NCBI RefSeq assembly: GCF_963855985.1
Contig: NC_087107.1
Coordinates: 8,618,001-8,682,000, forward strand
Length of the DNA stretch: 64,000 bases
DNA from: Ostrinia nubilalis
Taxonomy: Eukaryota > Arthropoda > Insecta > Lepidoptera > Crambidae
Direction: 5' to 3'
Shown: positions 37,281 to 47,800 of the stretch, in pieces
Layout: each line of letters begins with the position of its first letter
Numbering within the stretch: the first letter of the stretch is position 1
Notes under the pieces: model-generated
What the model saw: the letters and a program-made list of their open reading frames with translations, nothing else
The model's database searches: none
What the model was told of the DNA's origin: nothing
Program-made: the position numbers and the translations under genes

Positions 37281-37559
37281 CATACTGCTTACAAAATCTG
37301 CTCTTAAAAATAAAAGACAGTCATGTTAAATGTAATTTAAGACCACAACTGCGCCGTTATTCTATCCCTAAGCCGAGTTCAAGTTTTAAGTCGGCAGTCG
37401 TCTGTTAACCCCGTGGCGGCTTTCTAAATGAAACTGCGCGCGTTCCGCGTCATCGCAAGGGTTAAGTTAAAATCTCATTATCAAGACGTGGCATGTATGC
37501 GCTTGGGTTATACAGCTGGGTAGTTCGGCGAACATTGAATGCATGAATATATTGGTTTG

Positions 37560-37673
37560 TACTAGCTTTTGCCCGCGGCTTCACACGCGGCTTCACCCGC
37601 GTCAAATTTAGTTCGTCACATATCGTCATAAATTATAGCCTATGTGTTATTCTGGGTTATAAACATTAATAAT
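37560..37673 (+). mobile_element. Lepidopteran LINE/SINE-like repeat, 5' part of a split copy
   Basis: ACTAGCTTTTGCCCGCGGCT and TTCACCCGCGTCAAATT start a widespread moth repeat; it continues after the insertion 37674-38886 with GTAAGGTTTCATCAAAATCC and TAGTTTTTGCGTGAAAGAGT to about 38962. Its exact class (CR1-like LINE or SINE) is not decided. Confidence 0.55.
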
Positions 37674-38886
37674 GGGGTGTGTAATGTATGATATAACTAC
37701 ATATCATATAATACTTAGAAGATATAACATCAAATTATATAAAATCATTTAATATAATAATTATTTACTATAATAAACGAATAATATAATTTTAAAACGA
37801 ATAATTTTAAGACAAATAACTATTAACTGATATAAAATGGTTTGATATAATGAATATTTTCTATAAAACTTACAATGTATAAAATTTAAAACAAATAACA
37901 TTCAAATCATATAAAAATAAAGTGTCGAACAATCAAATGAGATAAAATTCTTTTCCTATAAAACTTAAATATAACAATAATAATTTTATATAAAGTTCAA
38001 TTGTTATAATAAGCATTGCATGCAGCAAGCAAACAAGCAAGCTAGCAAACGAGCAAGCAAGCAAGCGAGCAAGCAAGCTAGCATGCAGGCAAGCAAGCAG
38101 GCAAGCAAGCTAGCAAGCAAGCAAGCAAGCTAGCAAGCAGGCAAGCAAGCAGGCAAGCAAGCAAGCAGGCAAGCAAGCAAGCAAGCAAGCAGGCAAGCAA
38201 GCAAGCAGGCATGCAGCATGCAAATTTGACTAAAAACTTGAGACTTCTGTCACGGCTCCGGCACTGCGGGGCTCTGGCGGTCCCTCGCGTGCTAATCGTC
38301 GCAGATGGCTTTCGCTCGACACCGCGTCTTCGGCTTGCTGGCCGGCTTCGCCGGCCAGCCTCAGCCGCGGCGCCTAGCTTCCAGCCACCTGCTCCTCAGC
38401 CCGCGGGCCGCCTCGCCCTTTCGTGCCTACGCGCTTCTAAATTACACTCTAGGGGTAGGGCAGACAAGACTACGTGGAGTCGGTTTTACGGCGATTCGTT
38501 TTTGTCACTAAAGTCATTTATAAGTCAAGCTAAAGAAGAACATACTAAAAGTTATATCTATCAGAAATTATGTCAATTAAAGAGTATACCAAATAGTCGT
38601 TATAACAAATAATATTTATTTTATGTAATGGTTATATGAAATATTATTTATATTAAACAAAATTACATCAAATGAGTCTTAGGTTAAGTAAGGTTTATAT
38701 CAAATGTCTTTATGCGTTTTGATTGGTATCTGAAATGACATTATTAGAAATGATTTATTATATGAAGTAAACATTATATGTTAAAAAATTATATCAAGTG
38801 TTACTATATTATACGTTTATTATACAATATGAACGTTATTGAAATGAATTTATATCATATAAACTTATATAAACTGTCACGCACCC
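37674..38886. mobile_element. AT-rich element with 8-bp duplication (hAT- or P-like)
   Basis: TTAATAAT at 37666-37673 and 38887-38894 flanks GGGGTGTGT ... ACGCACCC, a short imperfect inverted repeat. The 1213-bp insert splits the repeat at 37560-38962. Its outer parts are made of ATATAA/TATAAAAT words; the middle holds an AAGC microsatellite (38026-38222) and a GC-rich block (about 38250-38420). ORFs in the middle show no motif. Confidence 0.7.
38026..38222. repeat. AAGC/AGGC tetranucleotide microsatellite
   Basis: About 190 bp of four-base register GCAA with interspersed GCTA and GCAG variants. The variants are arranged in higher-order blocks such as GCAAGCAAGCAGGCAA, repeated several times near the right end. 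Confidence 0.9.
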
Positions 38887-38962
38887 TTAATAATGTAAGG
38901 TTTCATCAAAATCCGTTCAGTAGTTTTTGCGTGAAAGAGTAACAAACATCCAGACATCCAAA
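38887..38962 (+). mobile_element. 3' part of the split LINE/SINE-like repeat
   Basis: Continues the repeat begun at 37560: ATCCGTTCAGTAGTTTTTGC, then ACATCCAGACATCC and AAACTTTCGCA, where the next insertion begins. Confidence 0.6.
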
Positions 38963-39047
38963 CTTTCGCACAGGACCGGTCGTTATGGAAATCCTTGAGG
39001 GAGGCCTTTGTCCAGCAGTGGACGTCATTTGGCTGAACGAACGTACG
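38963..39047 (+). mobile_element. RTE-type LINE 3' fragment, CGAA-tailed family
   Basis: CAGGACCGGTCGTTATGGAA to TTTGGCTGAACGAACG; only about 85 bp. It joins directly to the LINE/SINE-like repeat at AAACTTTCGCA, so it inserted into that repeat. Confidence 0.75.
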
Positions 39048-39787
39048 AAAGTATTTATTTATTCAAAATATACTTGGCTTAAGTTACATTATACAGATAA
39101 AGATAAATATTTTGGTGGATTAACTGCTTTACTTGTGTGGGAAGATGCCGCCATTTAATTCAAGGAATTTGTTTGCGCCTAATTACAAATCAACATTCGT
39201 ATTTCTTCACTGTCTTTACCCGTTTTTAATCAAAACAACTAAGGTATCTTCTCTACGATTTCTCTGAAACAGACCCATTTCTAGCGATAATAATTCACCT
39301 GAATTGTGTCAATCCAACTTTTTAATTTTATTCATTATTAAATTACAAATAAATGTTTGCAGTTTGTTTTGAACACAGTTTTGCTTTAAAATAGTTAATG
39401 GGTGGTTTCACCGATTCTTAATAATTTCAGATACCTAATCATGTGACAAATAAAATTCTTAGAAAATCCCAGTGCCTTTTCCTGACTATCGGCAACTTTA
39501 AAAAGTTTAGTTTATCTATCAGATAAATTTCTAATAGGCTATCAGCTAGTGATAAAAATATTTCTAAGCAAAATCCGTAGAGCTGTGTTCAGCATCGGAA
39601 GGGTTAAGTTGAAATCTCATTTATTAAGACGTTGGTCGTATGCATTCGTGACACACGAGCGTACTGCTCAACAAGCAAAAGAGATTATTATAATAATAAA
39701 ATAGGTATGTAGATCTTATAAATAATAGATTATCTTTGTAAGCCAAAGTTGTTATTACATTTTTTGTATTTACATAGGGTAGAAACT

Positions 39788-39968
39788 TCTCGAGTGGCGA
39801 CCACGGGCCGGAAGACGTAGCATGAGTAGGTCCCCAATTAAGTGAACCGATGATCTGGTGAAGGTCGCGGGAAGAACCTGGATGCGGGCCGCGTAGGACC
39901 GGTCATCATGGAAATCCTTGGAGGACGCCTTTGTTTAGCAGTGGACGTCTTTTGGCTGAAACGAACGA
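39788..39968 (+). mobile_element. RTE-type LINE 3' fragment with target duplication
   Basis: GGGTAGAAACT occurs at 39777-39787 and 39969-39979 around an insert from TCTCGAGTGGCGACCACGG to TTTTGGCTGAAACGAACGA. Internally it carries several stops, so the copy is not very young. Confidence 0.88.
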
Positions 39969-40504
39969 GGGTAGAAACTAAACTTACACAAGTATTATCA
40001 CCACTGTTTTGCATGTGAGAGAATATAAAGAGAACTTCTTGACTTCTTGCTATGTGGATTCATTTATTTAATAAAAGGTTTATTAAAATGTAAGTTTAAG
40101 TTTGTCTTCTTCTGTGACAGTAACACGGCACTCGTCTGCTACAAACAAAGACTATGCAGCTGATATCGTAGATGACATAGCTAAGACAGAAAAGTATAGT
40201 CATCCTGTACAAGTACGCATTCTACAGTTTTGGTTCTTTATCATCACCTTAATTTCATAATGGACTCTGCTGAATTGATTGTGTCAAACAAGTGGCCTTT
40301 ATATGTTAAGTTAATAGTAGTACTTACTTTTACTATACTCTAAGCGCACAATATGTTACTTATGTGTCACAGTATTGTCACATACTTATTTTATGCGTGA
40401 GTTGGAATGTATCCAATATTGCATGAAATTTTCCATATCAGATTTTAATTACTAGTTCTAATATTATAACATTTCTTGCTACCTACGTTTTAAAAGTTCC
40501 TCTA

Positions 40505-40714
40505 TAGTCTGATCCGGGAGCACGTAGAATTTTGTCCAATGACCCCAAGCTACCCATCCTTATCGCTCGCGTGTAATTATATTGCTGTCGCGATTGTGCG
40601 ACGGGCGCCCGCAGTGAGTGTGCGAGCGCGACAGCAACATAATTACGCACGAGCGATAAGGATGGGTAGCTTGGGGTCATTGGACAAAACTCTACGTGCT
40701 CCCGGACCAGACTA
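40505..40714. mobile_element. 210-bp foldback MITE, TA-flanked
   Basis: TA at 40503-40504 and 40715-40716. The left arm TAGTCTGATCCGGGAGCACG and right arm CGTGCTCCCGGACCAGACTA continue as near-perfect inverted repeats of about 90 bp (ATGACCCCAAGCTACCCATC / GATGGGTAGCTTGGGGTCAT), with a loop of about 30 bp near 40600-40630. Opposite ORFs over it are mirror images of the arms and not genes. Confidence 0.88.
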
Positions 40715-41099
40715 TAATACCCAAGAGCATGTTTTACATGTTAATACAGATACTTAAATCGTTGGCATATTTACAGCTTCTCAATATTCATACTGTTCTT
40801 ATTTGACTATGACATGAGAGAGATTCCCGGTTCATTTTTCACTTGCCTTGAAGTTTAATATCAGCGCCTTAAGACGCCATGTGTTATTAATGGACAGAGG
40901 ATCTTTCCGATAGAATACTGTGCACCACGATATTAGTATTAGTGCAGTAGTAATTTTTTTAGGTGGTCGTAAGAGAAAAGGATAAAGTGAATATCTGGCA
41001 ACCTCAACCCGTCTGTCCAGTGTAAAGAAAAAAGAACTTGACAGCACACATTTACTCTTAAAACCAATTAAAAGAAAGAAAAAAATGATCGTTCTTGAC

Positions 41100-44000
41100 A
41101 AGAAGGTCACCATCACCACAGTATCATCTTGAACTCGTAGCTGCCAAGATCAGATCAAGTCAGTGGGAGTGTGTAGGGAAATTACCAACTTCTATGTTTC
41201 TCTTACATAAAATATGTTTTTTATATCCTAGAAATCGTAGGCTTAAAATATAATTAAACACTTCTCTTAATGTCAGCAGACATTTTTCTTGGAAGAAATA
41301 GCGAGATGTTGGCATTTTAGTCTTGAGAATTCGTCTATTAACTAACTTACCCTTAAAATATGATTTCTCAGAAACAATCACTATTATTCTGAAGGCCCAA
41401 ACCTTTTTCGTAATCAATGCTAAGCGTCCATTGTTGATCCACGATCGCTCACCTGGATCTTCACCGATTTAATCCACTCCATTTTCTTCCCATTCAAAAC
41501 CGCTTGAATGGAACGAACAGTTCGTTGGATGTATTCGGGGATAATAAAAAAGACCGTAAACAAAAATATTCATGAAAACATCTCGACCTGAACAATGATT
41601 AAAGTCGTACTCGGCCACTTCAATTATTTAAAGGGCGCCCACAATAGTCCTTTAAAAGATATGCCGGCATAGTCAAAACTGAACAGCTGCCACAGTCAGT
41701 GGGAGACATTATTTTTACTGTAAAAACATTTTCTCACCAGTTAGTAATATTTGCCGGTGGCGGCATATAATAGTAGTCTTTGGTGGCGGCGTTTTGTGGC
41801 TGTAGCGTTAAGCTCGTGTTCGGCGACCCCTATAGTCAATAGCTGAATATAATCCTTTTAAGAATTGCATGATTTTTAGTTAGTTACTTTCATCCAGCCA
41901 CTGCCAGGAGTCTTGTTGAGATCGTTGCTAGATTTCGACCTTGATTCGACCAGTCCCACACCGACACCATTGGGCTATTTGTCGCTTAATAGCAGCGCAG
42001 TAAAAGGCAGTGCAGTCAATGTAGTTGCTTAAAAGATTTGACATCAATTACATTACGACATTCGCATATCAGAAGAATATGACATCCTTGCCTTTTTCTA
42101 GGAGTAGTAAACTTTGCTACACTACTTACTTACAATACATGTAATAATCTATCTAAATTAACCGTATAATTTACTTACTTATACCTTTTTTCTCCGGACG
42201 AAATGATCTGGCTTTCTTTGCCCGGCTAGGTATGTCTAGCAAAAGGGATATAACTGGTGCTCGGATATCCGGATCTCGGGAACCAACTATTATCTTAGTT
42301 TTTCTCGTAGACTTTCCAAAGGAATTTCCATTAAATCTGGGCTATTAATTAAGTGTGGCAGACTACGTTGCTAGGTTTTATTGTTTTAAAGATAATTAAA
42401 GTCGGTGATTGCGAATCAGAGTGCTTTGAGTGGTTTGATGTTAATTAATTAAAAGTGAATGAAAGGTGACAGTCGCAAAGGTCTTTTGCAATTTTTTAAA
42501 GTGAATCTTGCTTTCTATGTCGAGCTATTCCTGAAACTATTTACTGATAAAAGCAGATGATAGCAGAAACAATCGTAGTACTTGAAACGTCTCTGATAAA
42601 AAATCGAACATGCTTTAAATTGTAGAGTAGATTTTTGTTGATTCGGTGTTTAATTTATTAATAAAAACACTGAAAGTGGGCCCAATTTCTGGAAGATAAA
42701 ATATTTAAAATTTAGTCCAGCGACTTGGCCTGTGGACCAAGCTAAAAGTGGGCCAAGTCACTGGAAGACTATTGGGCGATTTCGTCCTTGAATAGGTATT
42801 ACCGTATTAGATAATAGACTTTTGAGATTTTGTCATATCATAGAAAGTACACATCGACATGCTTCTTTGAAATGAAGCGGCCGACACCAAACCGCCGGGC
42901 TTGGTGCTTATTTATAGTCCTTTATGTCAATTGTACTTCACAATATCCAGTCGACCTCTAAATTTCTTCTATTCCCAACCCAAACTATGAACTGCGTTCT
43001 TCAATATCCCCAAAACTAGACGAATGTCCCACCCACTTCATTTCACCACACAATTGCCAGAACAAATGAAGAAACCAATACAATGCCGGCGAAAAACAAT
43101 ATCGCCCAAAATGGCCGCCCAATGAAGAATTCTCGAACGATTGCACAAATTTCATCATTGTCTTCAACAAGGCTATGTAAATTCGGGGTAAACGAGATAT
43201 TTGGACTGTATTGGTAATTTGGGCCAGGTGTGTACCCCGATCACTCCAGCGCGCCCTGGGGAATACCCTGCCAAAGTTGGCCTATGAAAATGGGATAGGA
43301 ATAAGCCGCCTTATGAATAATCTTTAGGAATCCTGATGACATTTTTATATAGCCGGCTTCGTTCGATTCCATCGATTGGTCCGTGGAATTGAATTGTTAA
43401 CTTATTTGTGAAAACATTCGATAAATAAAATACCAGTCTAGCAGCAGTACAAGAACCAAGAACAACCAAAGCCATCTCATCAAAAGCCAGACCGCCCATC
43501 ACATCGCATCCACGCTCAGTCTTATCAACGATAATGCATATATTATTATACTTGGTTGTGGTCGACCGGTTGCGGTTTAAAGACGCAGCGGCTAGTCGGC
43601 CGTCCTCTCCCATCCCAGAGCGTGTCTTTCCTTAAAATCGTGCCTCCTGGTATGCCGGTTTGACCGGAGCTGACATCGTCCTGGCTGGGTGAGCACTATC
43701 GTATCGTACAGATATTATAATACTAGTCTAATACCATGTATTAGGTTTTTAAATCTAAATGTAGGTATAATCAGTCCAGAGTTTTAAGACATAGAAATCT
43801 GTTAGCTCAAATGAATTATGTTTAAACCTCCTCCTTTTTTGAAGTCGGTTAAAAAAATGGCAAACAAGATGTTCATATAACATACGAGTATCATGTCTCT
43901 TGTTACGGAGGAACACGTGTAGGCATAAGTTAAATATAAACTTATTTATTCGCCCTCAAGAAGCGAGAAAACTCGGGGAAATTATGTTCCACGAGTCACA

Positions 44001-44651
44001 GAAGAAGCTCCGATTTGATTTCATGTTAAGTTCAAAAAACTTTTGTAAATAATTATTTTGTCACAGTCATTAGGCATCATAAAGTATTTCTTTATGTGAC
44101 ATTTTATTTATCTACGTGCCTAGGATCCTAGAATTCTATCTAATAATGCGTTGTAGTAGTGGATTAGGAATAAATAAAATCTTACGTTTGAACAATTTAT
44201 TTATAAACGTTGGAATGGAATAAATACAAGAATATTTCCAAACTACGCCATAATGTTAGCTTAATATACTAATAGGATCTTCCTTAATGTTCTTTGTCGT
44301 TTTCATTAAAATAAGAGCAATTCCAATTTATTATTTAATCATTAATTTGACATCAGTACGCTTGTATAAAAATATTTAATCAAAATACCAGGTAACGAAT
44401 ATTTGAGATTTCTGACTCCAATTTAATTAGTTAAGTACTTTAAATTAATGCCAATGGGACATTTTTATTCTGATTTAATAAATAATACTTGCCATTCAAA
44501 TTATTTTGAATAAAATATGATATTTCCTATTTTGAGAATTTATAATTTGGTACAACATTAATTCAATTAGTTAAAATAATCACATGCATTCATAAATATA
44601 GATTATCGACCCTAAAGAATTAAAACATAATTAACTAAATTACAATTAAAT
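41100..44651. other. Unassigned spacer downstream of the membrane-protein gene
   Basis: No gene recognised. It includes a half copy of the GC-rich element of 1273-1536 near 41755-41830 and TTTTTTGAAGTCGGTTAAAA at about 43834, a word seen in many moth repeats. Possible minus-strand poly(A) signals (TTTATT on the + strand) lie at 44463, 44327 and 44196. Confidence 0.4.
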
Positions 44652-44872
44652 TCAAACTTTTACGACAGGTGCTTCTTCTTTTGGCTTCTGTTCCTCTGGC
44701 ATGGCTACTTCTGTGTCGTTCTTTACTTCCTTCTGTTCTTTGGTCTGGCCTGCTGGCCCGTTGATCAGACATTCGATGTACGGAGGAGGCTGGTCTTCGA
44801 CTGGCCGAGTCTTCTCTTGCCTCAATTGTTTGATGTACTGGTGTATGATGATGAGGAAGATTGCGGCAAGCA
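44652..44872 (-). CDS. Membrane-protein gene, last coding exon
   Basis: The acceptor TTTTCTTCACAG precedes a split Val codon. It encodes LAAIFLIIIHQYIKQL (end of helix 4), then EDQPPPYIECL with the PPPY motif, and a charged tail (KEQKEVKNDTEVAMPEEQK) before TGA at 44654-44652. Confidence 0.9.
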
Positions 44873-47800
44873 CTGTGAAGAAAATTATTTTTATTTAACA
44901 AAGAATTTGGCTATATTTTGTGACTGAAGCATATTATAGCCTGCGTTCACTTTGACCTGACCGCAGAAAGCAAACAAACCCTTGATCCACCACCTGGATG
45001 ATCATCATCATCATTTCAACCTAACAACTGCTGAACATTTAATTGTATTTTTTTTCTCTATCTGTAGCATTGGTTTTTGTTTTTGACATGTGTATGTATG
45101 TATTATTAATAATATTGTTATGTTTTACTTTAATGAATGATGTATTTTGTTATTATTTAATTTTAATTTTTTGAATGATTAATTTATGGTTTTTATTATT
45201 TTTTTTTCTTCTAATTTCTTTTTTTTTTGTATAGCGCTGCAAAAGGCACCCACTGAAAATCAGTGTCTTGGCAGTCACACTGTCAAGATATTACTGAGTG
45301 GGTGACCTTTTTTGGCAACTTAGTTATTATTTTTTTGTGTATGTCTATGTTGCCTGAATTTGTTGTTGCCAAAATAAAGTTATTTTCTTTCTTTCTTTCT
45401 TTTTTCTAACATAGGCCTCCCCCAATGATTTCCATATCGCCCAGTTGGTAGCGGCCTGCATCCAGCGCCTTCCTGCTACCTTTATGAGATTCACCACCTT
45501 GTGGCTGGACGGCCTATCCTACGTTTTCCGGACTGCACTCTAGAACCTTGATGCGTTATCGGCCGTCAGTTCTGTGCATGTGCTATGTGCCCTGCCCATT
45601 GCCACTTCAGCTTGCTAATCCGTTGGGCTATGTCAGCGACTTTAGTTCGTTCGGATCTCTTCATTTCTGATTCGATCTCGTAAAGAAACACTGTGCATAG
45701 AGTGCCCGGATGATGATGATGATGAACTATCGTAATACTCACCAATATCGAAGAGCTTGACGAACCAGTACGCCTCTATGGTGGACACATATCTGAACTC
45801 AGGCTGGTAGCTGAAGTACATGATCTGGAGGACCAGCTTCACCACAGACAGGCCGAAGAACATGCGCATTGGCTCTGGGTCTTTCTGAAAGTATAAATAA
45901 ATAAAATATTATGATATTACCAGGTTTTCGGAATCAATGGTACTAAAAACCAAAGGCAACAGCAAATAGCGGCTGGGTGAACAAGTGGGAGATCGTACAG
46001 TCAGCGTCAAATAGTGACAACCAAAGTACCCGAAAAGTTCGTCAACCGTCTTTGTTACAATTGTAATATGGTTGTGGTGTCAACTTTGTGGCCACTTTGG
46101 GTGCCACGAACTAATTGGTGTTGATCAAACTTGATTTGAAATATTCAACAAAAAAAAAGTAAATGCATTGCTGAATACGGAGAGCACAAACCTGCTAAAA
46201 AATGATTTACAAAAGAGTAACAGGAAAATACATAGGTAAGGGTTATACATCTACATCACCAATTTAAATACACCAGGCCTGATTTGCAAAATTGAGGTTT
46301 TCGTATGCATTTATACCATTTTATTACAGAATCTACATGAAATCTTTTTTGTTTTTTCGTTATTATTCAAAATTACGAGGGCTGCACTAAAAGTATCGGG
46401 AATGGAATATTTCCACTGTTCCTATCATATTAAAATCTTTTTAATTGCAAACTCCTGGGTTTTAAAAATTGAATACCATTTATTTATTTAAAAAAAGATT
46501 CTCGGTCTTATCACAAGGTCTTGTGAAACTTGTTTAGTCGTTGAGAAAATGGAATTGACTCGAGAAAATTCAAGAGCGATGATTTATTATGACATTCGGA
46601 GTGGTTTAACACAAAAACAGTGTGTTGACCGGATGATTTCTGCATTTGGTAATGAAGCCCCATCCAAAACCACAATTTATCGCTGGTTTGCTGAATTTCA
46701 ACGTGGACGTGTCAAGCTCAGTGATGATCCCCGTCAAGGTCGTCCAAAAACTGCAGTCACCCAAGAAAACGTTGATGCTGTGCGTAAGCTGATTGAAGAA
46801 GATCGACATGTGACATACCGCGAAATTCAGGCAACTTTAGACATTGGCATGAGTCAAACACAAATAATCTTGCATGAACAATTAGGTGTAAAAAAGTTGT
46901 TTTCCCGATGGATACCGCATTCGCTCTGTGAAGAGCAAAAAGCGGCTCGCGTTACTTGGTGCGTCAGAACTCTCGGAAGATTACATGCAGGATCCTCAAA
47001 TGCTGTATACAACATCGTATCAGGTGACGAATCCTGGATATACGCGTACGAACCCGAAACAAAAAACCAGTCACGAGTTTGGGTGTTCGAAAATGAGTTA
47101 AAGCCAACAAAAATTGTTCGTTCACGGAGTGTTGCAAAAAAAATGGTGGCCACGTTTGTCTCCAAAACCGGCCATGTTGCGACTATTCCTCTTGAGGGAC
47201 AACGAACGGTTAATGCAGAATGGTATGCTAGCATTTGTTTGCCACAGGTCGTTTCTGAACTCCGTAAAGAGAACTGCAACCGCCGCATCATCCTCCATCA
47301 CGACAATGCGAGTTCTCACACCGCGCACAGGACAAAGGAGTTTTTAGAGCAAGAAAACATAGAAATATTAGACCATCCGCCGTACAGCCCCGACCTAAGC
47401 CCTAATGATTTCTATACTTTCCCTAAAATAAAGAATAAATTGCGTGGTCAGAGATTTTCATCACCTGAAAAGCTGTGGACGCCTACAAAACGGCCATTTT
47501 GGAGACCCAAACTTCCGAATGGAATGGTTGTTTTAATGATTGGTTTTGTGTATGGCAAAATGTGTCAAATTTCGCGGAGAATATTTTAAAAAGCAATAAA
47601 TACATTTTTAAATAGTAATGTTGTTTCACTTCCTTGATTCCCGAAATTTTCAGTGCCGCCCTCGTATAACTACTTACATACACACTTTTAGTTACTTAAT
47701 GTGTGTTAGTATGATACGTTTGTGAATATCCTCGTAGATCAAATGATATAATTATCCTTATTAATATACTTATCATTATTATAATGATTATCCATCCTCA

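Noticed and set aside
38026..38222. CRISPR-like regular repeats
   Set aside because: Four-base microsatellite without spacers in a eukaryotic transposon.
38211..38612. 133-codon + strand ORF
   Set aside because: It lies in the GC-rich centre of a transposon, begins in the AAGC microsatellite and shows only compositional Ala/Arg/Pro richness with no motif.
40483..40757. Mirror ORFs (MTPSYPSLSL...) on both strands
   Set aside because: The identical starts come from the two arms of a foldback MITE, not from duplicated genes.
44701..44898. + strand ORF over the last exon of the membrane-protein gene
   Set aside because: Pure antisense shadow of the PPPY-containing exon.
47114..47347. Secondary ORFs inside the mariner on both strands
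   Set aside because: Shadows of the transposase frame.
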